In this document: positions 1 through 7,897 of the stretch, in pieces | How the letters are laid out: each line of letters starts with the position of its first letter | How positions within the stretch are numbered: position 1 is the first letter of the stretch | Origin: Deltaproteobacteria bacterium | Lineage (GTDB): Bacteria; Myxococcota; Kuafuiibacteriia; Kuafuiibacteriales; Kuafuiibacteriaceae | DNA: 64,000 nt | Assembly: GCA_016713425.1 (NCBI GenBank) | Contig: JADJPE010000005.1 | Location: 1,674,001-1,738,000 of the forward strand | Direction: 5' to 3' | Translations under genes and position numbers: made by a program | Notes under the pieces: model-generated | Databases searched by the model: none | What the model was told of the DNA's origin: nothing | Seen by the model: only the letters and a program-made list of their open reading frames with translations

Positions 1-66
1 GCCGGGGGTGAGGCGCCGACCGCGTCGGAGTCCTGCGCACAAGGCTGTCGATGTGGGTCTTCTGCG

Positions 67-984
67 GTGCCCGGAGGCGCACAGTCGGGGACTGCATACG
101 TGCCAGATTCAGAGCTCTCGGGACGAAGCCAGCCCGCTTCTTCGCGCGCCTCGTCACCGGCCACTGCGGTGGCTGCTACGCCGGCGCCCGCGCTGGCTGT
201 GCCGTGGCCTGCGTACTTCAAGCAGGAAGAAGACCGCAGCATCCCGATCGACGTGGCGTCCTTGCGGGGCTTCAAAGACTGCCACCGCGGTCAGCGGTGC
301 TTCATCATCGGCAATGGCCCTTCGCTCAACAAGGTCAACCTCGCTCTCCTCGAGAACGAGGTGACGTTTGGTGTGAATGGAATCTTCTACAAGACCGAAG
401 AGATGGGCTTCGCGCCGACGTATTATATGGTGGAGGATTCGCACGTCATTCGCGACAACCTCGAGCGCATCAAGACGTACGCGAAGCCGAGGCATCGGTT
501 CTTTCCGTCGGAGTACCGTGCCATGTTGCCCGACATCGCCGAGGCGAGCTTCTTCTTGATGAATCGAGGCTTCTACGAGAAGAAGAGCCCGAATTTTCGC
601 TTGCCGAGGTTCTCGGCGGACATCTCTGACCGCATCTATTGTGGGCAGACGGTGACCTACATGAACTTTCAGCTTGCCTACTATATGGGCTTTCAGCGCG
701 TGTATTTGATCGGTGTTGATTTCAGCTACGCCATCCCAACCTCGGCGATCGTCGAGGGGACGAACATCACGTCGACGGACGACGATCCCAACCATTTCCA
801 TCCTGAATACTTCGGGAAGGGGAAGAAGTGGCACGATCCCCAGCTCGACCAAGTCAAGAAGGGATATGAGTTCGCCGACCTCGTCTTCAAGTGGGACGGG
901 CGGCAGATCTTCAACGCGACCAAAGGCGGAGAGCTCGAGGTCTTCGAGCGTGTCGATTTCGACAGCCTTTTTCACGCGAACTGA
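67..984 (+). CDS. DUF115 / MptE-like protein, possibly cut at the left edge
   Basis: The 305-residue product contains the block RCFIIGNGPSLNK followed by a VTFGVNGIFYK-like segment. This is the signature of the DUF115 (6-hydroxymethylpterin pyrophosphokinase MptE-like) fold, which bacteria often use in surface-glycan or flagellin-glycosylation contexts. The conserved part starts near residue 50; before it is an Ala/Ser/Pro-rich stretch. GTG at 67 is one possible start, but the frame is open back to base 1, so the true start may lie upstream of the window. The methyltransferase gene follows 60 bp downstream on the same strand. Family membership is inferred from motif and length; substrate is unknown. 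Confidence 0.7.
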   Translation: MPGGAQSGTAYVPDSELSGRSQPASSRASSPATAVAATPAPALAVPWPAYFKQEEDRSIPIDVASLRGFKDCHRGQRCFIIGNGPSLNKVNLALLENEVTFGVNGIFYKTEEMGFAPTYYMVEDSHVIRDNLERIKTYAKPRHRFFPSEYRAMLPDIAEASFFLMNRGFYEKKSPNFRLPRFSADISDRIYCGQTVTYMNFQLAYYMGFQRVYLIGVDFSYAIPTSAIVEGTNITSTDDDPNHFHPEYFGKGKKWHDPQLDQVKKGYEFADLVFKWDGRQIFNATKGGELEVFERVDFDSLFHAN

Positions 985-1044
985 CGCGGCGTTCGCGAAC
1001 CGACGACGCTGGCTACGTGACCCAGCCAGCTCTCGAGAGTACCC

Positions 1045-1788
1045 ATGTGCATAGAGCGACTCCGATCGATCCTGGTGAACTGCATCTCGGGCCTTGTGGC
1101 GGCGGCGGCCTCGGTCGGCTGCGCCTCCGAGCGTGGGCATGGGCATGGACATGAGCACGGACATGGGCATGGACATGGACATGAAGCGGTTCACCACAGC
1201 TTCAGCGACGCGGAGCGTTGGGCCAAGAAGTTCGACGACCCGGGTCGCGATGCTTGGCAGATGCCCGACGCGGTCCTCCGCGCGATGAACATCGAGGCAG
1301 GCATGACCGTCGTCGATTTGGGCACCGGCACCGGCTATTTTTTGCCTTACCTCTCAGAAGCGGTGGGGACAGCCGGCAGGGTGTTGGCGCTCGACGTCGA
1401 GCCGAATCTCGTCGAATACGCGCGGGCGCGGGCGACGCGCGAGTCGCTCGAGAACGTTCGGGTGGCGTTGATCGGGACCAACGATCCAGGTTTGGCCGCG
1501 GCGTCGGTGGACCGTATCTTGGTGGTCAACACATGGCATCACATCGAACATCGCGCGGCGTATGCCGAGAAGCTCCGGGCCGCGTTGAAGCCCGGCGGCG
1601 CGTTGCATATCGTTGACTTCACCAAAGCATCTCCCGACGGACCACCGGTGGAGCTTCGGCTCGAACCCCGCCAGGTGATCGAAGAGGTCTTGGGGGTCGG
1701 CGGCGAGAACTCACCAGGTTGGAGGGTGGCGGTCTCCGACGACCGACTGCCCCGGCAATACATCGTCTCGATCGTGCGGGCGCCGTAA
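1045..1788 (+). CDS. Class I SAM methyltransferase with lipoprotein-like leader and His-rich linker
   Basis: 247 residues. Residues 1-26 look like a signal peptide ending in ASVGC, a plausible lipobox with Cys26. Residues 31-47 are a His-rich run of Gly-His and Glu-His dipeptides. The rest is a Rossmann methyltransferase: motif I is VVDLGTGTGYF near 89-99, and an acidic motif LALDVEP follows. Relatives with exported, His-rich N-termini are known in Myxococcota, but a SAM-dependent enzyme outside the cytoplasm would lack an obvious SAM source, so the location is a puzzle. The His run may bind metal. The ATG follows the upstream gene by 60 bp. The start is good because the leader only makes sense from this ATG. 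Confidence 0.8.
   Translation: MCIERLRSILVNCISGLVAAAASVGCASERGHGHGHEHGHGHGHGHEAVHHSFSDAERWAKKFDDPGRDAWQMPDAVLRAMNIEAGMTVVDLGTGTGYFLPYLSEAVGTAGRVLALDVEPNLVEYARARATRESLENVRVALIGTNDPGLAAASVDRILVVNTWHHIEHRAAYAEKLRAALKPGGALHIVDFTKASPDGPPVELRLEPRQVIEEVLGVGGENSPGWRVAVSDDRLPRQYIVSIVRAP
1135..1182 (+). repeat. Hexanucleotide tandem repeat coding for Gly-His
   Basis: Eight in-frame 6-bp units of the type GGGCAT, GGACAT or GAGCAC encode the His-rich linker of the methyltransferase. The units differ only at codon positions that keep His or swap Gly for Glu. Confidence 0.85.
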
Positions 1789-1810
1789 GAGGCGCGAGGA
1801 GTCCGGCGTC

Positions 1811-2779
1811 TTGGAGCACATCGTATTCTTAGACCGTTCGACGGTCGATGCGCAGTTTCGCGCGCCTCGCGTACCTCATCGCTGGTTCGACTACTCAGGC
1901 AGCGATCCAGAGGTGCTGAGCGAACGACTCGCGGGGGCGACCATGGCCATCACGAACAAGGTCCGCATCTCGGCGTCCGTTCTGGAGGCTCACGCGTCGT
2001 TGAGGGGGATCATGGTTGCGGCGACAGGTGTCGATCACATCGACGTGGGGGCGGCCGAGGCGCGAGGGATCGTCGTCTGCAATGCTCGTGGATACGCATC
2101 AGCGGCGATCACGGAGCATGTCTTCATGTTGATCTTGGCGCTTCGTCGGAACCTTCTTTCTTATCGGCAGAGCGTTGCCCAACAGGCGTGGTCGCGCGCG
2201 CCAGGTTTCTCGCTCCCAATTCATCCCATCGAGGACATCGAAGGCGCGACGCTGGGCATCGTGGGCTACGGCGCGACGGGTCGTCTCCTCGGCGAACGTG
2301 CCCGCGCGCTCGGGCTCGACGTCCTGGTGGCTGAGCACAAGGGCCGGTCGGCCACGCGGCCGGGGCGACGGCCATTCGAGGAGGTGCTTGCCGCGAGTGA
2401 TATTCTGTCCTTGCATGCACCGTTGACGCCCGAGACCGAAAACCTGCTCGGCGCGCGAGAGCTTCGGCTGATGAAGCCAACGGCCATTGTCATCAACACG
2501 GCACGCGGAGGGTTGATCGACGAGTCGGCGCTCGATGAAGCGCTGCGCGCGGGGCGGCTCGCGGGGGCGGGGTTGGATGTTCTTCGCGAAGAGCCGCCGG
2601 CGCGCGGGAATGTCTTGCTCGCGGAGCCTCGACTCAATCTGATCGTTACGCCCCATGTCGCCTGGACGAGTCGCGTCTCGAAGCAGAGACTCGCCGAGCA
2701 GGTCATCGAGAACATCGAAGCCTTGGCGGCCGGCGCGCCGATCCGTGTCGTGAGCTCACGGCCTTCGTCACCAACGTAG
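1811..2779 (+). CDS. D-2-hydroxyacid dehydrogenase (glycerate/hydroxypyruvate reductase type)
   Basis: 322 residues, the normal length for NAD(P)-dependent D-isomer 2-hydroxyacid dehydrogenases, which interconvert 2-oxoacids and D-2-hydroxyacids in the cytosol. The nucleotide-binding loop is GYGATG at 152-157. The catalytic residues are visible: Arg232 in NTARGG, Glu261 in REEPP and His282 in TPHVAW. The start is TTG at 1811, chosen because AGGAG lies about 10 bp upstream and no ATG fits the conserved N-terminus. It sits 22 bp after the methyltransferase gene, so cotranscription is likely. Substrate (hydroxypyruvate/glyoxylate versus other) cannot be fixed from sequence alone. Confidence 0.88.
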   Translation: MEHIVFLDRSTVDAQFRAPRVPHRWFDYSGSDPEVLSERLAGATMAITNKVRISASVLEAHASLRGIMVAATGVDHIDVGAAEARGIVVCNARGYASAAITEHVFMLILALRRNLLSYRQSVAQQAWSRAPGFSLPIHPIEDIEGATLGIVGYGATGRLLGERARALGLDVLVAEHKGRSATRPGRRPFEEVLAASDILSLHAPLTPETENLLGARELRLMKPTAIVINTARGGLIDESALDEALRAGRLAGAGLDVLREEPPARGNVLLAEPRLNLIVTPHVAWTSRVSKQRLAEQVIENIEALAAGAPIRVVSSRPSSPT

Positions 2780-2904
2780 CGTCGCGGTACACGATATCCG
2801 AGCGCCCGTTTCCCCGGTGGATTGTGGCGCAAGCGATGGACGACTTCGCTGGCCCATCGAGCTCATGGCATCGGGCTCATGGCATCGGGCTCATCGTCAC
2901 GTCG

Positions 2905-4071
2905 TCAGTAGGGTTCGGGCGCTTGCCCGATGGGGGCCGCGAGGTCGTAGTACTCGAGGTTGGTCAGCGTTTCGGCGACGTCGAGACCATGAGGCTGAGC
3001 GGAGAAGCGGGTCGTGAGCGTTCCCGGTCCGTCAAGGACTCTTGGGATATCTCGAGTGTGCTCCGAGACGTGTCCGGTTTGAAGTGACTGTACGGTGAGC
3101 ACGGCTCGGACGACGCGCACTTCGAACCATGTCTGCGGGTTGGCGAGGAGTCCATCAGCCACGCCCGAGCCGTCGAAGGCCCAAGCTTGGTCGGCGCTCG
3201 CGGGCACGGCTTGTCCGTTGAGGCGAAAGGCCTCTGCAGAAAGCCGATATGCGATCTGGAGATCGAGAACGCCCGGTGTCACTCGGTCGTTGGCGTCGAT
3301 GGCCTCGGTATCCACGAAAACCGCGCCCCCTCCCAGAGTGGTGAAGGCACTCACAACGGTGCCGGCGAGTCCTCCGCTCGCCACATCGGTTCGGTGCAAC
3401 CATCGATCGGTATCGACCCAGTACGTGCTGATTCGGGCGCAGGCCACGGTGCTTTCGGGCTGAAGGCCAAACACGAGTCGGCCGTTGAGCGTGAGCGTGT
3501 TGCCTGCGACCCCCGCGTTGCCACTGATTTGACTTCGTCCTGCGCCCGTTGCTCGTCCGAGATCCGTGATCAGCACGAACGGGCACTCGCTGAGTGCACC
3601 GCCGTCGACGAGCTCGATCGTCTGCGTGCCCGGTGCTGCATATCCGCTGACTGGGCTGCTCGTTGCCGGGTTGGACACGATCAATTGGACTGCATCCGAG
3701 CCCTCGAGCAGGGTGAGACTGCCGAGGGGCGTTGCTGGCAGGTTGTTGGCGCCCGCGATGGCGGGGATCGCGGAGCGTCCCCCGACGGTGGGTGACGCCA
3801 GCGTCGATACGGGGAGCTCAGTCCCGTCGACGGCCACGGCGCCCGTCGATGCGAGCCCGGTGAGGCGAAGATCGCTGCTGAGCTGCGAGACCAAGATTCG
3901 TCCACGCGCTGTCGTCTGGTTCGCGGAACGTCCCTGGGCGTTCACGCCAACGACACGCTTCGAGACTTCGGCCGCGACGAGGATGACGAGCGCGCCAATG
4001 AACGCCGCGATCAGTGCCTCGACCAGCGTGAAGCCGGGCGTTTGCAGTGGCGGCCGAACTTTCGGGCCCAC
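2905..4071 (-). CDS. PilW-like minor pilin / prepilin-type protein
   Basis: About 388 residues from a GTG start at 4071. The class III leader is short and ends before the prepilin peptidase site: G-FTLVEALIAAF, with Glu at +5 and a hydrophobic helix to about residue 36. The rest is a long beta-rich periplasmic domain with few cysteines, matching the PilW class of minor pilins that prime type IV pilus assembly. It is the last gene of a leftward fimT-pilV-pilW trio and ends convergently with the dehydrogenase gene. The GTG is the only usual start between the upstream stop and the leader. An upstream extension is ruled out because it would run through the preceding pilin gene in another frame. 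Confidence 0.78.
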   Translation of the reverse strand: MGPKVRPPLQTPGFTLVEALIAAFIGALVILVAAEVSKRVVGVNAQGRSANQTTARGRILVSQLSSDLRLTGLASTGAVAVDGTELPVSTLASPTVGGRSAIPAIAGANNLPATPLGSLTLLEGSDAVQLIVSNPATSSPVSGYAAPGTQTIELVDGGALSECPFVLITDLGRATGAGRSQISGNAGVAGNTLTLNGRLVFGLQPESTVACARISTYWVDTDRWLHRTDVASGGLAGTVVSAFTTLGGGAVFVDTEAIDANDRVTPGVLDLQIAYRLSAEAFRLNGQAVPASADQAWAFDGSGVADGLLANPQTWFEVRVVRAVLTVQSLQTGHVSEHTRDIPRVLDGPGTLTTRFSAQPHGLDVAETLTNLEYYDLAAPIGQAPEPY

Positions 4072-4151
4072 GCCCCTCGGGACCCGACAGTGCCGAATCC
4101 GATGTTTCGGCGGAGCCGGTGGTGGCGTTCGGTGGTGTTGGTCTCGCCGCA

Positions 4152-4700
4152 CTAGAATGAACCTCGCTGTGTTCGCGGGGAGCGGGCGTCGCAAACCTTT
4201 TTCACGGGAAAGATGCGAATCCAGTACCCTGACTCGAGGTCGGAGGCGTCTTGGGCTGCGTTGCCCATGCGTTCCCGGATTCGGACATCGATGTCGAACG
4301 CCAGCGCCGTACCGCCGACGGGTGTTTCGGGGTTGATGCGGTAGCTCACCTGGAGCGCCGACTCCGTCGTCGCACCGACCGTTTGGATGGACGAGCCCGC
4401 GACGGGTGTTTCGACCCAAGTTCCGGCGACCGGCGTGCTGAGTCCGAGATCGATGTCGGGCGGAGCGGGCATGGTTTCGGGCGCGTCCGGGTCGACGTCG
4501 CAACGGGCGGCGGCGATCTCGGACGTGACGACGCCGAGGATTTCGAGCGACTCTGCTTGAAGGCGCATGGAACGCTGGGCCATCTGAAGGCGTCCGACGG
4601 CGCCGAACAGGATAACGGCCCCGACCCCGAGCACGCCGACGGCGACGACGGATTCGATGAGCGTTACGCCTCGGCGCCAATTTCGAGCATACCTTTTCAT
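4152..4700 (-). CDS. PilV-like minor pilin
   Basis: 182 residues beginning with a basic leader that ends at RRG and is followed by VTLIESVVAVGVLG, the type IV prepilin signature with Glu at +5. Its length and position between a GspH/FimT-like and a PilW-like gene fit the PilV class. The ATG overlaps the stop of the upstream pilin gene by 4 bp, so translation is probably coupled. It would be processed by prepilin peptidase (not in this window) and act in the inner membrane and periplasm in pilus tip or priming complexes. Confidence 0.78.
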   Translation of the reverse strand: MKRYARNWRRGVTLIESVVAVGVLGVGAVILFGAVGRLQMAQRSMRLQAESLEILGVVTSEIAAARCDVDPDAPETMPAPPDIDLGLSTPVAGTWVETPVAGSSIQTVGATTESALQVSYRINPETPVGGTALAFDIDVRIRERMGNAAQDASDLESGYWIRIFPVKKVCDARSPRTQRGSF

Positions 4701-5269
4701 TGCGGCTCCTCATTGCATTGCGCAACGCTGACGTCGAAAGAGGACTCGCAGATGAGGCCCGACGACATGACGAGAATGCCGCGCGTGAGTCCGGTGTGGG
4801 GCTCGCGGAACTGTACGGCGACGGGTCCTCCGACGAGACGGCCGATTGATGTGAACGAGACATCGGTGACCGCCGTGGGTGCGACCATCGTGATCGGGAT
4901 GGCTTCCGTCGTTGGAATCGTCCACGTATCGCAGAGGATGTTGATGCCCGTCGCCGTGCGCTGAGCTTGAGCCGGATACGTCACGACGCCAGCGCCCGGA
5001 TCGATCCGGACGTTCAGCGTGGGATCTGAACCGACGCACGCTCCATCGAATGTGATCTGGCTTGTCCCTACGCGCGCACCCGCGATTCGCGCGACCGACC
5101 GTGCGTGGCGAAGTACGGCCGAGACGTCGATGATGGCCCGGCTGGTCTCCTGCCGCGAGCGCGAACGCGTGAGCGCTGAGAGTGTTAGGCCTGCCCCGAT
5201 GGCCAGGATCACCAGCACGACCACGAGCTCAATGAGCGTGAATCCCTTCCGCGGCCCCATGGTCCTCAC
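4697..5269 (-). CDS. FimT/GspH-like minor pseudopilin
   Basis: 190 residues. The leader MRTMGPRKG precedes FTLIELVVVLVILAIGAG, a textbook class III prepilin cleavage site and helix. The size and a C-terminal disulfide-capable pair fit the GspH/FimT family. It is the first gene of the minor-pilin operon and overlaps the PilV-like gene by 4 bp (ATGA). A second in-frame ATG three codons inside is an alternative start. A PilY1 or PilX gene, usual partners of such a trio, is not present downstream. Confidence 0.8.
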   Translation of the reverse strand: MRTMGPRKGFTLIELVVVLVILAIGAGLTLSALTRSRSRQETSRAIIDVSAVLRHARSVARIAGARVGTSQITFDGACVGSDPTLNVRIDPGAGVVTYPAQAQRTATGINILCDTWTIPTTEAIPITMVAPTAVTDVSFTSIGRLVGGPVAVQFREPHTGLTRGILVMSSGLICESSFDVSVAQCNEEPQ

Positions 5270-5397
5270 CAGAGTGCCATACCTCTGGCCTTGCTCTCCA
5301 GTCGTGGCAGCGGCTCACGATGTTAGGTCGGCGTGTGCCTTCACCCGACGTCTGGACACGAATCGCGACATTCGAGGTCCTCGGTTCGCCCTGAGGC

Positions 5398-7158
5398 CTA
5401 CTTGCCTCGGTCGGGTTGAACCTCGGGCGGAGGCTGACTCGACGGACCTCGAGCGTAGGCCTGCACCAGCGTGACGTTGTCTTGATACACCCCGTCGTAG
5501 GGTCGTGTGCCCATCGTGGCCCAGATGGCACCCTCTTGATGGGCATGCTCAGGCTGCTCGAAGGCAATGCCGATGTCCGCGCCCGCCGCTTCGTTGGCGT
5601 ATGTGACGTTGCTGGGAATGACGCCGTCCCGTCGATACATCGCGTAGCTGTCGTAGTTGGTTCGATTGAAGAACACGCGTAGCCCGCCCTGAGAACGGTC
5701 GGTGTTCGAACGCCTGCCTAGCGCCTCATACAGAGGGCGAGCGTAGTAGCCCCAGAAGCCACGCTGCAGTCCGAGTGCGGCACCGCCCCGAAATCCGCCC
5801 GCAAGCTCGTTATAAAAGCCAATGCCATTGGGATGACTGAACCAACATCCAAGAACTCCCGGGAGCAAGAAGAGGCTGGTGGCCGCCGTGGTCGCCGCCG
5901 CCATCAGCACGCGGCGCATGTGGCGCCCGTGACGCCCGGGACGCCCGGGACGCGATGGACGGCGCCAAAGCAGCGGCTCGAGGCTGCGGCTCAGGTGCAC
6001 CCTCAGCCTTCGAACGGCGTCGTCCAGGGTTCGCGCCGCAACGATCGAGAGAGCCGGCATCGCGTTGTACCAGTGTTTGACGCCCCCGAAGATCGGCGTC
6101 GTCGGCAGCGCGATCAGCAAGATTGGAAGGACGATGCTCGCGAGGAGGAGGGTGTCGGACCGCGAACGATGACGTACCACGCGGAACGCGGTCACCCCAA
6201 AGCCCATCGCGCCCAGCACGAGGATGGGACCGGGGATCGTGAGCGCTGACATCACCACCGGGAAGCTCACGGGGAAAGGCGGCTCGACCAAGAGCGAATG
6301 GAACCACGAGATCGGATAGTGCTCGTGGCGAAGATGGAACGCGATGTACGCGCCGATTCGCGCGAATGTATCGTGCCAAAGATGCGGCCACACGGCGATG
6401 AAGACGAGCGGACCCACTACGGCGCAAGCGATCAATGCTTTTGGGATCGGCGGAAGTGAGACGTCAAAGCCGCCCTTCGCGTTGCGCTCGAGACGAAACC
6501 GAATCGGTGCCGGCGGCGCAACCCACCACATGAAGATCCAGACCACGGGCAGAAACAAAGCGTTGAGCTTGGTCGCCAACGCGAGACCGAAGACGATGGC
6601 GGCGACGAGCGCATACCGATTCGGTCGTTCTTTCGTGTAGAGCGCTCGATAGAAGGTAAGCAGCGAGAAAGTCCAAAGCGCGGTGATCGCGACGTCGAAG
6701 CAAGCAAGGTGGGCGTCGAAGAAGTATCGCGGCAGACACGCGAGTCCGGCTGCGGCGAGCAGCCCAACGCGCGGCGAGACGAGGGTCCGACCCAGGAGAA
6801 ATGTGGCGATGACGCTGAGCGCTGCGAAAAGGAAGCCGCCGGCACGAAAGCCTTGCGCATTGGAGGTGAGGCCGAGCCAGTCGTGAAGAATGCGGTGCAT
6901 GATGCCAAACGTGAACTTGGCCAGTGGCGGGTGTTCCGTATTGAAACCAAGGTGTCGCTCGATTTCGGCATCCGAGAAGGCATCGAGGAACCGACTCGAG
7001 AAGAGCGTATCGAAGAAGCCCATGTATTCGCCGCCCGCCTTGAAGTAGTAGCCCTCGTCGCGCACGAAGCCCACGGCGTTGGCGGTGGCGAACAAGATCA
7101 CGAAGTAGGCCGTGGCCAGAACCAGGGCGATGGCGGTGCTCCGTCGGGTACGTTTCAT
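5398..7158 (-). CDS. GT39/ArnT-like polytopic glycosyltransferase
   Basis: 586 residues from ATG at 7158, which starts MKRTRRSTA followed at once by the first membrane helix; upstream in-frame starts only add an unlikely polar leader. The first loop holds the acidic pair in FVRDEGYYF and NTEHPPLAKF, typical of the GT39 (dolichyl-phosphate mannosyltransferase/ArnT) superfamily, which transfers sugars from polyprenyl-phosphate donors at the periplasmic face. Around ten hydrophobic segments follow, then a soluble C-terminal domain. It is divergent from the thioredoxin-fold gene and lies 128 bp upstream of the pilin trio, so pilin or surface-glycan glycosylation is possible but only inferred. Confidence 0.8.
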   Translation of the reverse strand: MKRTRRSTAIALVLATAYFVILFATANAVGFVRDEGYYFKAGGEYMGFFDTLFSSRFLDAFSDAEIERHLGFNTEHPPLAKFTFGIMHRILHDWLGLTSNAQGFRAGGFLFAALSVIATFLLGRTLVSPRVGLLAAAGLACLPRYFFDAHLACFDVAITALWTFSLLTFYRALYTKERPNRYALVAAIVFGLALATKLNALFLPVVWIFMWWVAPPAPIRFRLERNAKGGFDVSLPPIPKALIACAVVGPLVFIAVWPHLWHDTFARIGAYIAFHLRHEHYPISWFHSLLVEPPFPVSFPVVMSALTIPGPILVLGAMGFGVTAFRVVRHRSRSDTLLLASIVLPILLIALPTTPIFGGVKHWYNAMPALSIVAARTLDDAVRRLRVHLSRSLEPLLWRRPSRPGRPGRHGRHMRRVLMAAATTAATSLFLLPGVLGCWFSHPNGIGFYNELAGGFRGGAALGLQRGFWGYYARPLYEALGRRSNTDRSQGGLRVFFNRTNYDSYAMYRRDGVIPSNVTYANEAAGADIGIAFEQPEHAHQEGAIWATMGTRPYDGVYQDNVTLVQAYARGPSSQPPPEVQPDRGK

Positions 7159-7241
7159 CGAAGTGGTCGCCTTGCTCGTCTTGGCTCCTAGCACATGCGC
7201 GGGCGTTTGACTTTCATGTATGGACGGGGTCAGGTCCGGGG

Positions 7242-7802
7242 ATGGCAAAGACCGAAAGCACCATGCTCCCCCTTGGCACGATCGCTCCGCCGTTTTCACT
7301 CCCGGATACGGAAGGGCATCTGGTGTCGCTCGAGGATGCCCACGACAAGAAGGCCGTCTTGGTGATGTTCATCTGCAATCACTGCCCGTACGTTGTGCAC
7401 GTGGCCGGGGAGCTCGCACGTCTTGGCCGGGATTACCTCGCGCGCGGGGTGGCGGTCTTTGCCATCAACGCGAATGACGCCGTCGCCTACCCGGACGATA
7501 GCCCGGCGCGCATGGCCGAAGAGGTCGAGAAGCGAGGTTACCCATTTCCGTATCTGTTTGACGAAACGCAGGCGGTGGCCGCCGCCTATCATGCCGCGTG
7601 CACGCCTGACTTCTTTCTGTTCGACGAGACGCGGCGACTGGTCTACCGCGGACAATTGGACGACAGCCGTCCCGGCAACGGGAAGCCGAACGATGGCCGC
7701 GACCTGCGTGCGGCGCTCGACGCGCTCCTCGAAGGACGCGCGGTCGAAGGTGCACAGAAGCCAAGTCTTGGCTGCAACATCAAATGGAAGGCGCGTGACT
7801 GA
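7242..7802 (+). CDS. Thioredoxin-fold peroxiredoxin-like protein
   Basis: 186 residues of the AhpC/TSA-related thioredoxin family. The N-terminus has the LPLGTIAPPFSLPD motif typical of these proteins. The active-site region is FICNHCPYV, with Cys45 and Cys48. The C-terminus ends in LGCNIKWK, a conserved feature of this subfamily of uncharacterised thioredoxin-family proteins. No signal peptide is seen, so a cytosolic redox role is expected. The gene is divergent from the GT39 gene with an 83-bp gap that must hold both promoters. The exact peroxidase activity is not proven. Confidence 0.88.
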   Translation: MAKTESTMLPLGTIAPPFSLPDTEGHLVSLEDAHDKKAVLVMFICNHCPYVVHVAGELARLGRDYLARGVAVFAINANDAVAYPDDSPARMAEEVEKRGYPFPYLFDETQAVAAAYHAACTPDFFLFDETRRLVYRGQLDDSRPGNGKPNDGRDLRAALDALLEGRAVEGAQKPSLGCNIKWKARD

Positions 7803-7841
7803 GCTCCGCGCCTCGCGCTCTGTGCTCCGTGTTCGGACTGT

Positions 7842-7883
7842 GTGCTTCGGGCTGCGTGCTTCGGGCTGCGTGCTTCGGGCTGC
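7842..7883. repeat. 14-bp tandem repeat, three perfect copies, between convergent genes
   Basis: The unit GTGCTTCGGGCTGC occurs three times head to tail in the 95-bp gap between the stops of the thioredoxin-fold and aldehyde dehydrogenase genes. The period is not a multiple of three, unlike the repeats inside genes here. Confidence 0.9.
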
Positions 7884-7897
7884 GCCGGAGCGCCGGT

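Noticed and set aside
154..1197. Long minus-strand open frame opposite the first two genes
   Set aside because: It mirrors the codons of the DUF115-like and methyltransferase genes and its product resembles no protein; it is a high-GC shadow.
4072..4863. Extension of the PilW-like gene to 4863
   Set aside because: The added part runs through the PilV-like gene and part of the FimT-like gene in another frame; the prepilin leader starts only at about 4071.
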